From Henckelia pumila (taxonomy: Eukaryota > Streptophyta > Magnoliopsida > Lamiales > Gesneriaceae): 64,000 nucleotides of DNA. Shown here piece by piece: positions 10,377 to 19,832 of this stretch (position 1 is its first letter; the number at the start of each line of letters is the position of its first letter). A program made the position numbers and the translations under genes. The stretch is from NCBI RefSeq assembly GCF_033568475.1, contig NW_027331842.1:248001-312000 (forward strand). Direction: 5' to 3'. The notes beneath the pieces were generated by a model. It did not search any database and was not told where the DNA came from. It saw only the letters and a program-made list of their open reading frames with translations.

Positions 10377-12742
10377 AGTATTTCAAAGATATTTAGATGA
10401 TTTTGTGATTATCTTTATCGATGATATTTTGATATACTCTAAGAATCTGTGTGAACATGCTGATCATCTCCGAACTGTATTGAGAATATTAAGAGCAGAG
10501 AAATTGTATTTCAAGTTATCCAAATGTGAGTTTTAGTTGCAGCGAGTTGTTTTTCTTGGTCATGTAATTTCAGAAGATGGCATTTCAGTGGATCTGAGTA
10601 AGGTTGAAGCTGTGATCAGTTAGCAGAGACCGACATCTGTGCCAGAAATTCGAAGTTTTATGGGCTTGGTAGGTTATTACCGTCGATTCATTCGAGATTT
10701 TTCCTCGATAGAGAAGCCTATTACACAGCTTACACAGAAGAATGCACCATTTCTTTGGTCTGAGGCGTGTGAAAGAAGTTTTATCGAACTTAAGAAGAGA
10801 TTGACGACATCGCCGATTTTAATAATCCCTACAGGTACTGGTGATTTTGTTGTTTATTATGATGCTTCTCACCAGGGTTTGGGATGTATTTTAATGCATA
10901 AAGGACATGTTGTCGCTTATGCTTCTCGACAACTGAAACCACATGAAGTCAGGTATCCGATTCATGATCTTGAATTGGCTGCAATTGTCTTTGCATTGAA
11001 GATCTGGAGACATTACTTATATGGCGAGAAGTTTGAAATCTTTTCTGATCACAAAAGTCTGAAGTATCTGTTCTCACAATCTGAATTGAATATGAGACAA
11101 CGACGATGGATTGATTTGTTGAAGGATTTTGATTGTGAAATCAAATACTATCCGGGAAAATCTAATGCAGCAGCGGATGCCCTAAGTAGAAAGGTATGTG
11201 CTTTATCCTTGTCTACGATAGGTGTATCTAATTTGATTGAAGATTGTTGTATTTCGGGGTATGTATTTGAGACAGATAGAAGGCCGATGAGAGTGTATGC
11301 AATCAGTGCTGAGCCAGAATTGTTGATTCGTATTAAAGAAGCACAGAAAGCCAATCAGAATGTGCAGAAGTCGATTGAAATGATCCGATCAGGACATCAG
11401 TCTGAGTACAAGGTTAGTGATGAAGATATCTTGTATGTGAATGACCGAATAGTTGTTCCCGATATTGCAAACTTGAGACAGAATATTCTGAAAGAAGCCC
11501 ATTGTAGTCTCTTCAGTGTTCACCCTGGAGGCAGAAAGACGTACAACGACTTGAAGAGTCAGTACTGGTGGAAACAAATAAAGTCTGATGTGACTGAATT
11601 TGTATCTAAATATTTGAATTGCCAACATGTGAAAGCTGAACGAAAGAAACCAGGTGGCTTATTACAGAGTTTATCGATTCCTGAATGGAAATGAGATCAC
11701 ATTTCCATGGACTTTGTAACGAAGTTGCCACGATCATCTTGAGGATGCGATGCTGTTTGGGTGATCATCGACAGATTGACGAAATCTGCGTGCTTTATTC
11801 CTTATCGAATGACTTATCGTCATGATCAAATGGCGGATCTCTATATTCGAGAAGTGGTAAGACTACACGGTGTGCCAAAGTCGATAGTATCTGACCGAGA
11901 TCCGAGGTTTACTTCACACTTTTGGCATAGCCTACAGGAAGCTCTAGGTACGCGTTTACATTTGAGTACTGCTTATCATCCTCAAACTGACGGTCAATCC
12001 GAACGAACTATTCAGACGCTTGAGGATATGCTTAGAGCTGTAGTACTTGATTTTGGTGTTACATTGCAAAATTCTATACCACTCGTGGAATTTTCTTATA
12101 ACAACAGTTATCAGACGAGTATAGAGATGACACCATTTGAAGCATTATATGGAAAGAAGTGTCGATCGCCTTTGTATTGGGATGATGTTTCTGAGGTACC
12201 TGAGTTAGGGCCAGATATGATCAGACAGATGACTGAGAAGGTGAAACTTATACAGCAAAGAATGAGAACAGTACAACACAGACAGACCATATATGCAAAT
12301 GTACGACGACGGCCGTTATCTTTTGATCAGGGAGATAGAGTGTTTCTGAAGATTTCACTGTTCAGAGGCACCATTCGATTTGGCAAACGAGGAAAATTAT
12401 CTCCGAGGTATATTGGGCCGTATGAGATTCTCGAGAATATAGAAATCTTGCTTATCAACTCGCTCTTCCTATGTCTTTATCTGGAATACATGATGTCTTT
12501 CATGTATCGATGTTAAGGAAGTATATATCTGATGCGTCTCATGTGATTCGATCTGATGAAGGTGAGTTGGATGATACTCTTTGATACTTCGAGCGACCTA
12601 TTCAGATTCTTGATAGAAAGACAAACAACTCCAAACAAAGACCATTCCATTGGTGAAGATTCAATGGAATCGACACAGAGTTGAAGAAGCGACGTGGGAA
12701 GTCGAAGATGATATGAAACAACGTTTTCCTTATCTATTCCAC
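10321..12742 (+). pseudogene. Retrotransposon pol remnant: RT (C-terminal part), RNase H, integrase
   Basis: Starts mid-RT at [12 protein letters not shown], followed by the FIDDILIYS catalytic box. RNase H follows ([47 protein letters not shown]). Then come the integrase zinc region near 11500-11630 and the DDE core (IIDRLTKSACF, VSDRDPRFTS, YHPQTDGQSERTIQTLEDML). In-frame stops are at 10534, 10621, 11692 and 11740. The first cysteine of the second integrase zinc pair is tyrosine (KYLNC). After about 12440 the frame shifts, and the C-terminal chromodomain-like tail (EVEDDMKQRFPYLFH) is seen in other frames up to a stop near 12740. Protease and N-terminal RT are absent. Confidence 0.9.
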
Positions 12743-12843
12743 TGATGTGAGTTCTTATTCAGTTTTCAGTTATTCTTTATTCTTATGAGCATGCAGTCTG
12801 TATATCTATACTGTTTATGAATTCGAGGACGAACTCATGTCTT

Positions 12844-12856
12844 AGTGGGGGAGAAA
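12844..12856 (+). other. Polypurine tract
   Basis: agtgggggagaaa directly precedes the 3' LTR and would prime plus-strand DNA synthesis. Confidence 0.88.
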
Positions 12857-14939
12857 TGTAAGGCCCGAGATTAATTAGAAATTAATCCGAATTTAATTTG
12901 ATTTTAATCCGAGTATATTTAATTTGGGAATATTTAGAGTTTTGATTTAAATTCTAATATTCTTAAATTATTTAGGATTGGAATTGAATTAAAATAAGGG
13001 CTGAGGACCAAATTGCAATTATTGAAGAGTTGAGGGACTAAATTGTAATTTGTATATAACTTATCAGATTTTTATTAGCTTACTCAGCATGAAACGTGTA
13101 TCTTCTTTCCGAAATTAGAATTTTGAAGCAGAGAGCCGAGTTCTTCTTCATTTCTTTTGAAAGTTTGATATTCAAATTGTCGTAACTTTTGTTCCGGTTA
13201 TCCGATTTCGATTCCGTAAATTGTTCTGGAATCCTTACGATGAGGGCTTCAATTTCGTGTAAGTTTTATGATGTTTTATATGGGTTTCAGAATCAGTTAT
13301 TGAGCAGAGATCAGATTTTATGTGTTTGTTATGTTCTTAACATTCTATCGATTGTATATGCGCTACCGGATCGAAGTTGGATGATTGAATGGATTGTTTA
13401 TAACTTCTAGCATGTATATCGATGAGTTTAGCTGCTGATATGATGTTATGTGACTGAGTTTTATAAGATATATGCTGATATATGAATTTGAGTTACAAGT
13501 TTTGAAGTCGGGGTTTACGTCGGTTACCGATTTTGAATCGCTACGTCGTTTAATCGAGTTTTGGAACTGTTTTGATAGCCGATATTTGAGTTGAAGTTGT
13601 TGTTGAGATGTTTTGAATGTTATAGTATTTTTTATTCAGTTTCAGTTGAGTTTGAAGGCTAAACGACACAAGACGTCGACTTGAACTAACGAAGAAAGAG
13701 TTGAGGTTTGAAATGCGATTGATTGATGAATTCTTGATGGTTTTGACTCGTTTCTGAAATGATAGATTGATTTGAAGTTTGATATATGTATTTTGTTTAT
13801 ATCTCACAGATTTTAAGAGTTCAGAACCTCGATAAACGAAGGTATAATGACGACATCGCGAAGTAGGGACTTTGAAACTCAAGAACGACTAATCTTGAGT
13901 TGGCCCGCAAAAACCACATACTTGTTTATGTTTTTGATTTTATTGTGATGTTGTCGATCCATCTCAGATAGTGGATCTTTATATTCGAGTTGATATGATG
14001 CTATATTGAATCGATTCTATGCCAAGGTTGCGGTTAACCTTATTTGCGAGTCGTTTACGAACTCGTTAGATGGATATCCATGTCAAGATCGTTTACGAAT
14101 CTTGATGGCACGAAGTTATATGAATCAATTCTTATTCGAAGCATTAATTTACTCTATTTGTTGAGTCGAGTTTTAAATAGAGTCGATATGATTTATTTAA
14201 CGCCTTTTATATGTTGGTTATACTGAGAATGTTTTCCCACCGGAGTTTATCCGGCTGTTGTCTTGTTTTGTATGTATGCATGACAACAGATGGGGCAGGA
14301 GCTGGTCATCGACGTCATTGACAGCTGGGAGAGAGTCTAGCATGTGAGTTCTCGGGTTGTAGATGATGTCTTGAACTTTAGAAGCATGAAACTTTAGTCT
14401 AGTTGGTTTTGAATTACATGTATGAAGTTTGGCATAATTGATGTCGTTTACCGATCTTTAGCGACTTGTTGATGTAATGAAATGCATGTATAAATACTTA
14501 TGACCTTGTTTATATGTATATGCATGTTTTGGAATTGATATATCATGTTTTGGACCATGTTTGTTGATTTAGAATGGATGGAATCGGGTTTGACAGCAAA
14601 AAGAAATCTGCTGATTTTGCTGGAAAACATGCCCGCTCGATCGGGTGATAATCACCGATCGAGCGCGGCCCTATTTTGTTCAAAACAGAGGTTTTGAGTT
14701 TTTGGCTCGCTCGATCCGCAGAAGTTGACGGATCGAGCGAGGCCAAATTGTGTTCCATCCGAGAGTTGAGCCATTGTGCTCGCTCGATCGGGTGTTTTTC
14801 ACCGATCGAGCGAGACAATGATTTTTTTAAAAAAAAAAAATTTGCTTTACTTTGCTCTTGGTTTCTTAATTGATGTTTAATGAATGTTAATTGTTCATTA
14901 ATTGTCCTAAGATAAGATTAGCAACCCGAGATCCCCACA
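12857..14939 (+). repeat. 3' LTR
   Basis: About 2083 bp, collinear with the 5' LTR at about 98 percent in the stretches compared. Carries the same three hairpins at 14634-14665, 14706-14741 and 14779-14814; the second has a longer stem than in the 5' LTR. Confidence 0.93.
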
Positions 14940-14944
14940 ATCAT

Positions 14945-15430
14945 AAATTTATCAAGGATCCTAAAACTGAAGAAATACCCTTGGTGTCCACTTTCGGGAA
15001 AAATGAGATCTCAACCAGAAGGGCATGGGGTATTTGGGTCTGTCTTACTGAAATGGACAAAGTCAAGTTTTCATTCAAATTTTATCAGAATTCTGTGAAT
15101 GGATCGTTCCTGTTGAACACAATGACAGGAAAAACTACAGCATTTGCGGAAGAACTCTTCGAAAAGAAGAGAAATCTTTTGTGGAACAGCAAGCTGCCGG
15201 GGAGTAAAGAAACTCACCGAAAATTTTGTAACATGACTTATATTGGACGATGGTCAGAGAATATCTGCCCAGAATGCCCAAATCAGAAGGAGCCAGAATT
15301 TGGAAAAACCATTAGACCCCGAACGGATCGAAAGGATTTTTCCGAGAAAAGCAAAGGTGGACAAGGACCACCGAAGATGCGTTTTCACAGGGGCCTACTT
15401 CAAAAGCAAAAGATGCCCCGACAACAATAA
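14945..15430 (+). pseudogene. Second pararetroviral ORF, 3' part (continues after the retrotransposon)
   Basis: After the retrotransposon and its duplicated tcat target, the frame that ended at 7048 continues without shift for 161 codons to a TAA at 15428-15430. Recognisable pieces are RRAWGIWVCL and FLLNTMTGKTTAFAEELF. The C-terminus is Lys/Arg-rich with a CPEC pair. That the frame is restored when the insertion is ignored is strong evidence the retrotransposon landed inside this ORF. No known domain recognised. Confidence 0.7.
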
Positions 15431-15480
15431 AACATGCATATGATTAGAATAAAGCCAAAAGAAAGTGGCAGACATGTGAT

Positions 15481-15576
15481 TCCTTCACTAGTAAAAGATG
15501 TCATCAATAATGACATAAAAAATTCCAGACAGCTGTCTCCTTCACTAGTAAAAGATGTCATCAATAATGACATAAA
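15481..15576 (+). repeat. Two direct 39-bp repeats with TGACA palindromes in the pararetroviral control region
   Basis: Identical 39-bp units at 15481-15519 and 15538-15576 (period 57 bp). Each holds the inverted pair atgtcat...atgacat (15498-15516 in the first). TGACA-type pairs resemble bZIP/TGA-factor sites of the as-1 kind, so an upstream activating role is plausible but inferred. Confidence 0.75.
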
Positions 15577-15636
15577 GAAATACAAGACAACTGTGAGATT
15601 CCCTGAAGTTTCTCAGTGAAATGAGTGGAACTACAG

Positions 15637-15645
15637 CTATAAATA
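15637..15645 (+). promoter_or_regulatory. Pararetroviral TATA box
   Basis: ctataaata lies about 60 bp downstream of the second activator-like repeat and 207 bp after the ORF stop. Caulimovirids have one pregenomic promoter after the last ORF. Start expected near 15665-15675 (inferred). Confidence 0.65.
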
Positions 15646-15836
15646 CAGGCATTTGAGGAAGCTGAAGATATCGATCATTCCCTTCAGTTTTCTTACAAAT
15701 AAATTGTTGTAATATTTCTCTTTCTATTGTATTAAGTTTTCTTTTATGTATTTCAAGAACAAGGCTACTATGAGTAGCTAAACAAGTTGTCTTCTCCTCT
15801 TCAAAGGAGTTGATTTATGTAATAATATTATGTCTG

Positions 15837-15842
15837 AATAAA
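15837..15842 (+). terminator. Pararetroviral polyadenylation signal
   Basis: AATAAA 200 bp downstream of the TATA box. Pararetroviral terminal redundancy normally spans the start site to a poly(A) signal at this kind of distance, so the 15665-15860 segment is probably the R region. Confidence 0.55.
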
Positions 15843-15860
15843 TTTCCTAAATCTCTCGTT

Positions 15861-16179
15861 CTTCATGCTCATATTTTATAATTAAATTTATATACCATAC
15901 GCCTTAAGGTAGAAAACGAATTAAGGCTGTGCTGGGTGTCGTTGAAGGAGCTTGTCCAGAAATCATCTGTTGCGACTGCGTGGTTGGAGTGTGAGGAGCA
16001 CTTCGTAAAATTCGGCAGGTATGACCCGACGACATTATGGTCAAAGAGGTATTTAAATTTAATTCATCTTACGGAAGTATGTTGGACCCTAATCTGGAGT
16101 ATATCGGCTGGAAACCTTGCGTAACTAATAGTCTTGCATGGCCGGGACTGGCTCGATAGGTATAACAAAGCCACGTACA
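15861..16179. other. Unassigned sequence between pararetroviral R region and right terminal repeat
   Basis: May be the start of the pregenomic leader or captured DNA. A 62-codon ORF at 15936-16124 resembles nothing I recognise. No tRNA-Met primer site was found in it. Confidence 0.3.
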
Positions 16180-16307
16180 AAGGATTAGTTTTAATTATAT
16201 TTTAATTCAAATATGGGGACCACTAGGGAGTGAAAATAAAAAAAAAGGTGGGTAGGGAGTTAAGTTAAAGAGAAGTTTGGTAGTGGGGCGTTTAAAATAA
16301 TTTTCCC
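16180..16307. repeat. Right terminal inverted repeat of the Mutator-like element
   Basis: Complement of the left repeat, with blocks gaccactagggagt and ggtgggtagggagtt. Ends ...attttccc immediately before the 9-bp duplication at 16308-16316. Confidence 0.68.
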
Positions 16308-16316
16308 TTTATTTAA

Positions 16317-18550
16317 CTCATTGACATTAAAAAAATATATTAAAATACTTTTACTTTGTAACATGTTTTGACATAAGTTTTTTTTTTCCACTTAATATGT
16401 TTAAAGTAATAAAATTCATTCTCATATATATCAAATTCATCTCTGTTTCATATCAATCCAATTGTTAAATCTAGTTTATTAATTTGCTACTTGCCTACTC
16501 AAGAAATACTATTGAATAATATAATTTAGATTTTAGACAAAAAATATTGTGTTCTAAATCTAAATTAAGTACTGATCAATAATTATATATATTATTATGC
16601 AATAATTCATGAAGTCTCTTAATTATTTAATATAATTGACTCCAAACAATGATTACTGATCCCTCAATGACATGCATCTTCTTTATATCAAATTTGATAT
16701 CTAATTAAATCAAATTTAATTATTTAATATTTGACTCCAAACAATTTAAAACTCGGTTCTTGCTATTTTTCGAACCTTGTAAATCATGTATAATTTTGTC
16801 AAAACAATCTATCTAGTTCGTTCCTATAGTTTGCCACATATCTTTATACCGATCAGCTGTATCCAGTGTATTCAGTTACTATCTAATAAGCAATATTTAG
16901 TGTACTCAAATACTATCTAAAAAATATGAATATATTATTATTTAATAACATTATATTTAATTAATTTATGATAGTATTTAATTTAATCCTCGTCTAAGTT
17001 ACAGAATTTCTTGCATATATTTATTTCTATATATAATTTATAGTAGTCAATTTAGAATACTCAATTAATGTCTAGTAAATTAGCTCATACGATTTGAAAT
17101 ACGCAAATATTAGTGTATATTAATTAATGTTCAATTATCGTGTAAGATTGTTTATTATAGTCTCTTTGCCTCTTTAATTTGGTGATTATTGTGGATAAGA
17201 ACAAAGTAGATTGTTATGAAAACTATAATTTTATTTCTAGAAGACCTGTAATTTTTTAAATTTAAATTATTCAGTTAATAATTTTGTATTAAAGACCAAT
17301 ATTTGTCTGAATTTAAGTAGTCCATTAAGTCAAGACAATTAATTTTGAATTTTATGTTAGATAATATGTTAAGAATATAAAAAATGTTGGATCATATTTT
17401 TTAAAATAAATTATGGGTTTTTAATGGGTTTATGTAAAATATAAATCTCATTTGGTTTGCATTGTTAGTACATGTCTAGAAAATTAAGCAAGTTAATTTA
17501 ATTTAATTTAATTTATTTTTAAATATACGAAAAGTTTATTATAATTTATATGACCATAATTTATTACAATTTTATGTTTACTTTTAAAATTAAATATTTA
17601 GCTTCATTAATATCTTAATATGTTCTGTAATATGTCATACTTGCTTGTATTTTTGTGAATCCAAAACGTGTATAAAAGTTAGAAAGTTGAATTAATGAAG
17701 GATCGATTGATTAATTGAATATTAAACTGATAGGCTTTAAATTTCGAAAGCATGGCTTTAAGGTATCATTTTGAAATTGATTTATTTGAAAGCATATTTC
17801 TTGTGTTTTATGGCTTGTAGTACTCAATAAGTGTTGTGAATAAAATTCAACTAAAATAATTAAGTTATTTACTAATTTTCTTAGAAATTTTGGGGGAAAT
17901 AATATAATGCTAGTAAAATTAAATTTATGGGTGTTACAATTATTATTATTATTATTATTAATTGGAACTGCCATCAGCCCAGAGCAACACCATTCATGTA
18001 AAATACGTTCTCAGTTAGGTTAATTTTATAAGATAGATCTATTTGGGTCTTATGAAAAAGGATTCCAAAAGTGTTAATACTTTTTATTTTAAATATGGAG
18101 AGGTTATTCTCACAGATAAATATCCATGACACCGTCTCATAAAAGATGTCATACGAATCTAATAAATTTTTTTATACTAGTACTTTAATTTTTATTTTTG
18201 CATAATTTTAAATAATTTAGATTTAAATAAAATTTAATTTCGTGGTTATCATGACCAGAAAAATTTGTGGCAGATGTGGCAATATTCTCCTTACATGACC
18301 AAAAACCCACAATGATAACCTGCACACATGATTAGCATGAAATAACTTGTGAATATATAGGTGTTGGAAGAGTATTCCGTGGTTACATCGACCTTTAACA
18401 ATTAAGATTCACAAAAAAAAGGAGAAACTTTAAAAAGTACAATATAATGAAATATAGTTTGAATAGATTGTGTATGTAAAATGTAGTGTAAACTTTGTAC
18501 TTATAACTTATAAGAATAGTTTTAATATGATTAACAACATGAATTGTGAG
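16317..18550. other. AT-rich intergenic stretch without genes
   Basis: No ORF with recognisable content. An (ATT)n tract lies at about 17939-17960. The minus-strand 87-codon ORF at 17711-17974 starts in that tract and is not credible. Confidence 0.6.
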
Positions 18551-19573
18551 CACTGATCACCGCTGATGTGACATTCACCTGTTGAATGTAAAAAAAAACA
18601 CGGAGGTTTGCCACGATTTTAGCGTCGCAAAAAGTGTTGCAAAATTGAATTTGCAACGCTTTTGCAACGGTTTATCCTAGCGTTGCAAAACTTACTGTCA
18701 CAATTAAATTGCAACGGTTAAATGAAACCGTAGCAATATTTGCTACGATTTATAACTACCGTGGCAATATATTGCAACAGTTTTAAAATGACCGTCGCAA
18801 ATATTTGAGACGGTTATAAATTAACCGTTACAAAAATTACAACGATTTTAAGTATAGCGTTACAAACTTTTTGCCACATTTTTGTAAAATCGTCGCAAAT
18901 TTTGCAATGGTTTAAAGGTAACCGTAGCAACATTTGCAACGGTTGTTAACAACCGTTGCAAATATAAATGACTGTATAAAAAAAAATTAATTTATATATT
19001 TAATTATTAATACATTAATATTATTATTATTACTAACTAAAATATACTAATTAATCTAAACAAATTTATACATAAAATTTAATTACTCCAAAATATTAAA
19101 CAAAAGCGCGCACCAATTATCCAAATGTCTAATCCAAAAGCATAAATCACATTACACATAAAGGATCCAATATCTCAAAACAAACATCAATCTAATGATA
19201 CAAAAGCTGCGACCAATCTGACGCCTGCTGCGTCTCGTCGTCGTCACCCCCGTCTGCATCATCATCCCCATCGTCGTCGTCTCCGCCATCGCGGTTAGTC
19301 AGAGAATGCTCCTGAATATGCAACGAATAAGATGGATATATAGGACGACTGATCAGCAGCACGTGTATCCTCTGCGGGTTTTTTTTTCTTCTTACTGGCC
19401 GCAGAGAAGATCTTACGCAAGAGCTCCTCCATCTTACACAAGCGTGTTTAATACTGCTGGCACTCCTGTCGAAGCTCTTGCGTCTCCGCTCTCGCAGCTG
19501 CTGCGTTAGCTACTGCGACCTGTCTTCGTCGGCATTTTGTACATTCAACAGGTGAATGTCATATCAGTCAGTG
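18551..19573 (-). mobile_element. CACTA-like (En/Spm) non-autonomous remnant
   Basis: The ends carry a 21-bp perfect inverted repeat, gacattcacctgttgaatgta, at 18570-18590 and 19540-19560. Matching extends outward to CACTG-like termini. Inside the left end, 18600-18960 is an array of short, alternately oriented repeats built on gcaacggtt and its complement, the usual look of CACTA subterminal repeats. The 19205-19540 segment, read on the minus strand, encodes a degraded Ala/Arg/Glu-rich helix (VAVANAAAARAETQELR, MEELLRK) with a stop. It resembles the C-terminus of plant Ptta/En/Spm transposase-associated proteins. No clear 3-bp target duplication is seen, so the exact ends are uncertain. Confidence 0.7.
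18600..18962. repeat. Subterminal array of short inverted gcaacggtt repeats
   Basis: More than a dozen variants of (t)gcaacggtt or aaccgt(t/a)gcaa alternate in orientation over about 360 bp. These are likely transposase-binding repeats of the CACTA-like element. The spacing is irregular, so it is not a CRISPR or satellite array. Confidence 0.75.
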
Positions 19574-19832
19574 AAATCCTATGATCCTCGGGTTCTCGGC
19601 CCCTACCTTTGGTAGGCCGGGTACTTCCGTGTCGTCTCCTTAGGTTCTCGTGTCTCTGGTTCATGACGGTGTTTCTAGATCATCTACTATATACGAACTG
19701 AATCATTAAGCATTATATGCATGTATTTTGTATGCATCATATTTATTAGTATGAATATATAATACACATATATAGAAATATATGAAGACCAAAAGAAAGA
19801 AAGAAAGTTAATATACAAAAATAGTATAGTAC

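Larger units (their letters stand above)
7049..14939 (+). mobile_element. Ty3/gypsy LTR retrotransposon (Tekay/Del-like chromovirus), internally deleted
   Basis: LTRs of about 2.09 kb (7049-9137 and 12857-14939) start TGTAAGGCC and end CCCCACA, with a shared tcat target repeat outside both. In the first 450 bp compared, the LTRs differ at about 2 percent of positions, so the insertion is fairly young. The internal order is primer site, gag, (deletion), RT, RNase H, integrase and polypurine tract, the Ty3/gypsy arrangement. The C-terminal EATWEVEDDM-like coding beyond the integrase, and the long LTRs, fit the Tekay/Del chromovirus clade. It cannot be autonomous: protease and the N-terminal RT half are gone and stops interrupt every ORF. 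Confidence 0.93.
4070..16307. mobile_element. Mutator-like element enclosing a pararetrovirus segment and a nested LTR retrotransposon
   Basis: The left end (from 4070, GAGCAAATT...) and the complement of the right end (to 16307, GGGAAAATT...) align over about 90-130 bp. Shared blocks include aactccctaccca and ctccctag. The element is bordered by an exact 9-bp direct repeat TTTATTTAA at 4061-4069 and 16308-16316, the signature of Mutator superfamily insertion. Without the 7.9-kb retrotransposon the element is about 4.35 kb. No transposase is visible. The cargo is pararetroviral RT/RNase H, the following ORF and its control region. Either the virus integrated into a MULE/MITE, or the element captured viral DNA; sequence alone does not decide. 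The TSD is AT-rich and simple, but it lies exactly at the inverted-repeat ends. Confidence 0.72.

Noticed and set aside
17711-17974. 87-codon minus-strand ORF beginning with an Asn run
   Set aside because: Starts in an (ATT)n microsatellite and has no homology I recognise.
18600-18962. Satellite or CRISPR-like array
   Set aside because: Motifs alternate orientation with irregular spacing, typical of CACTA subterminal repeats.
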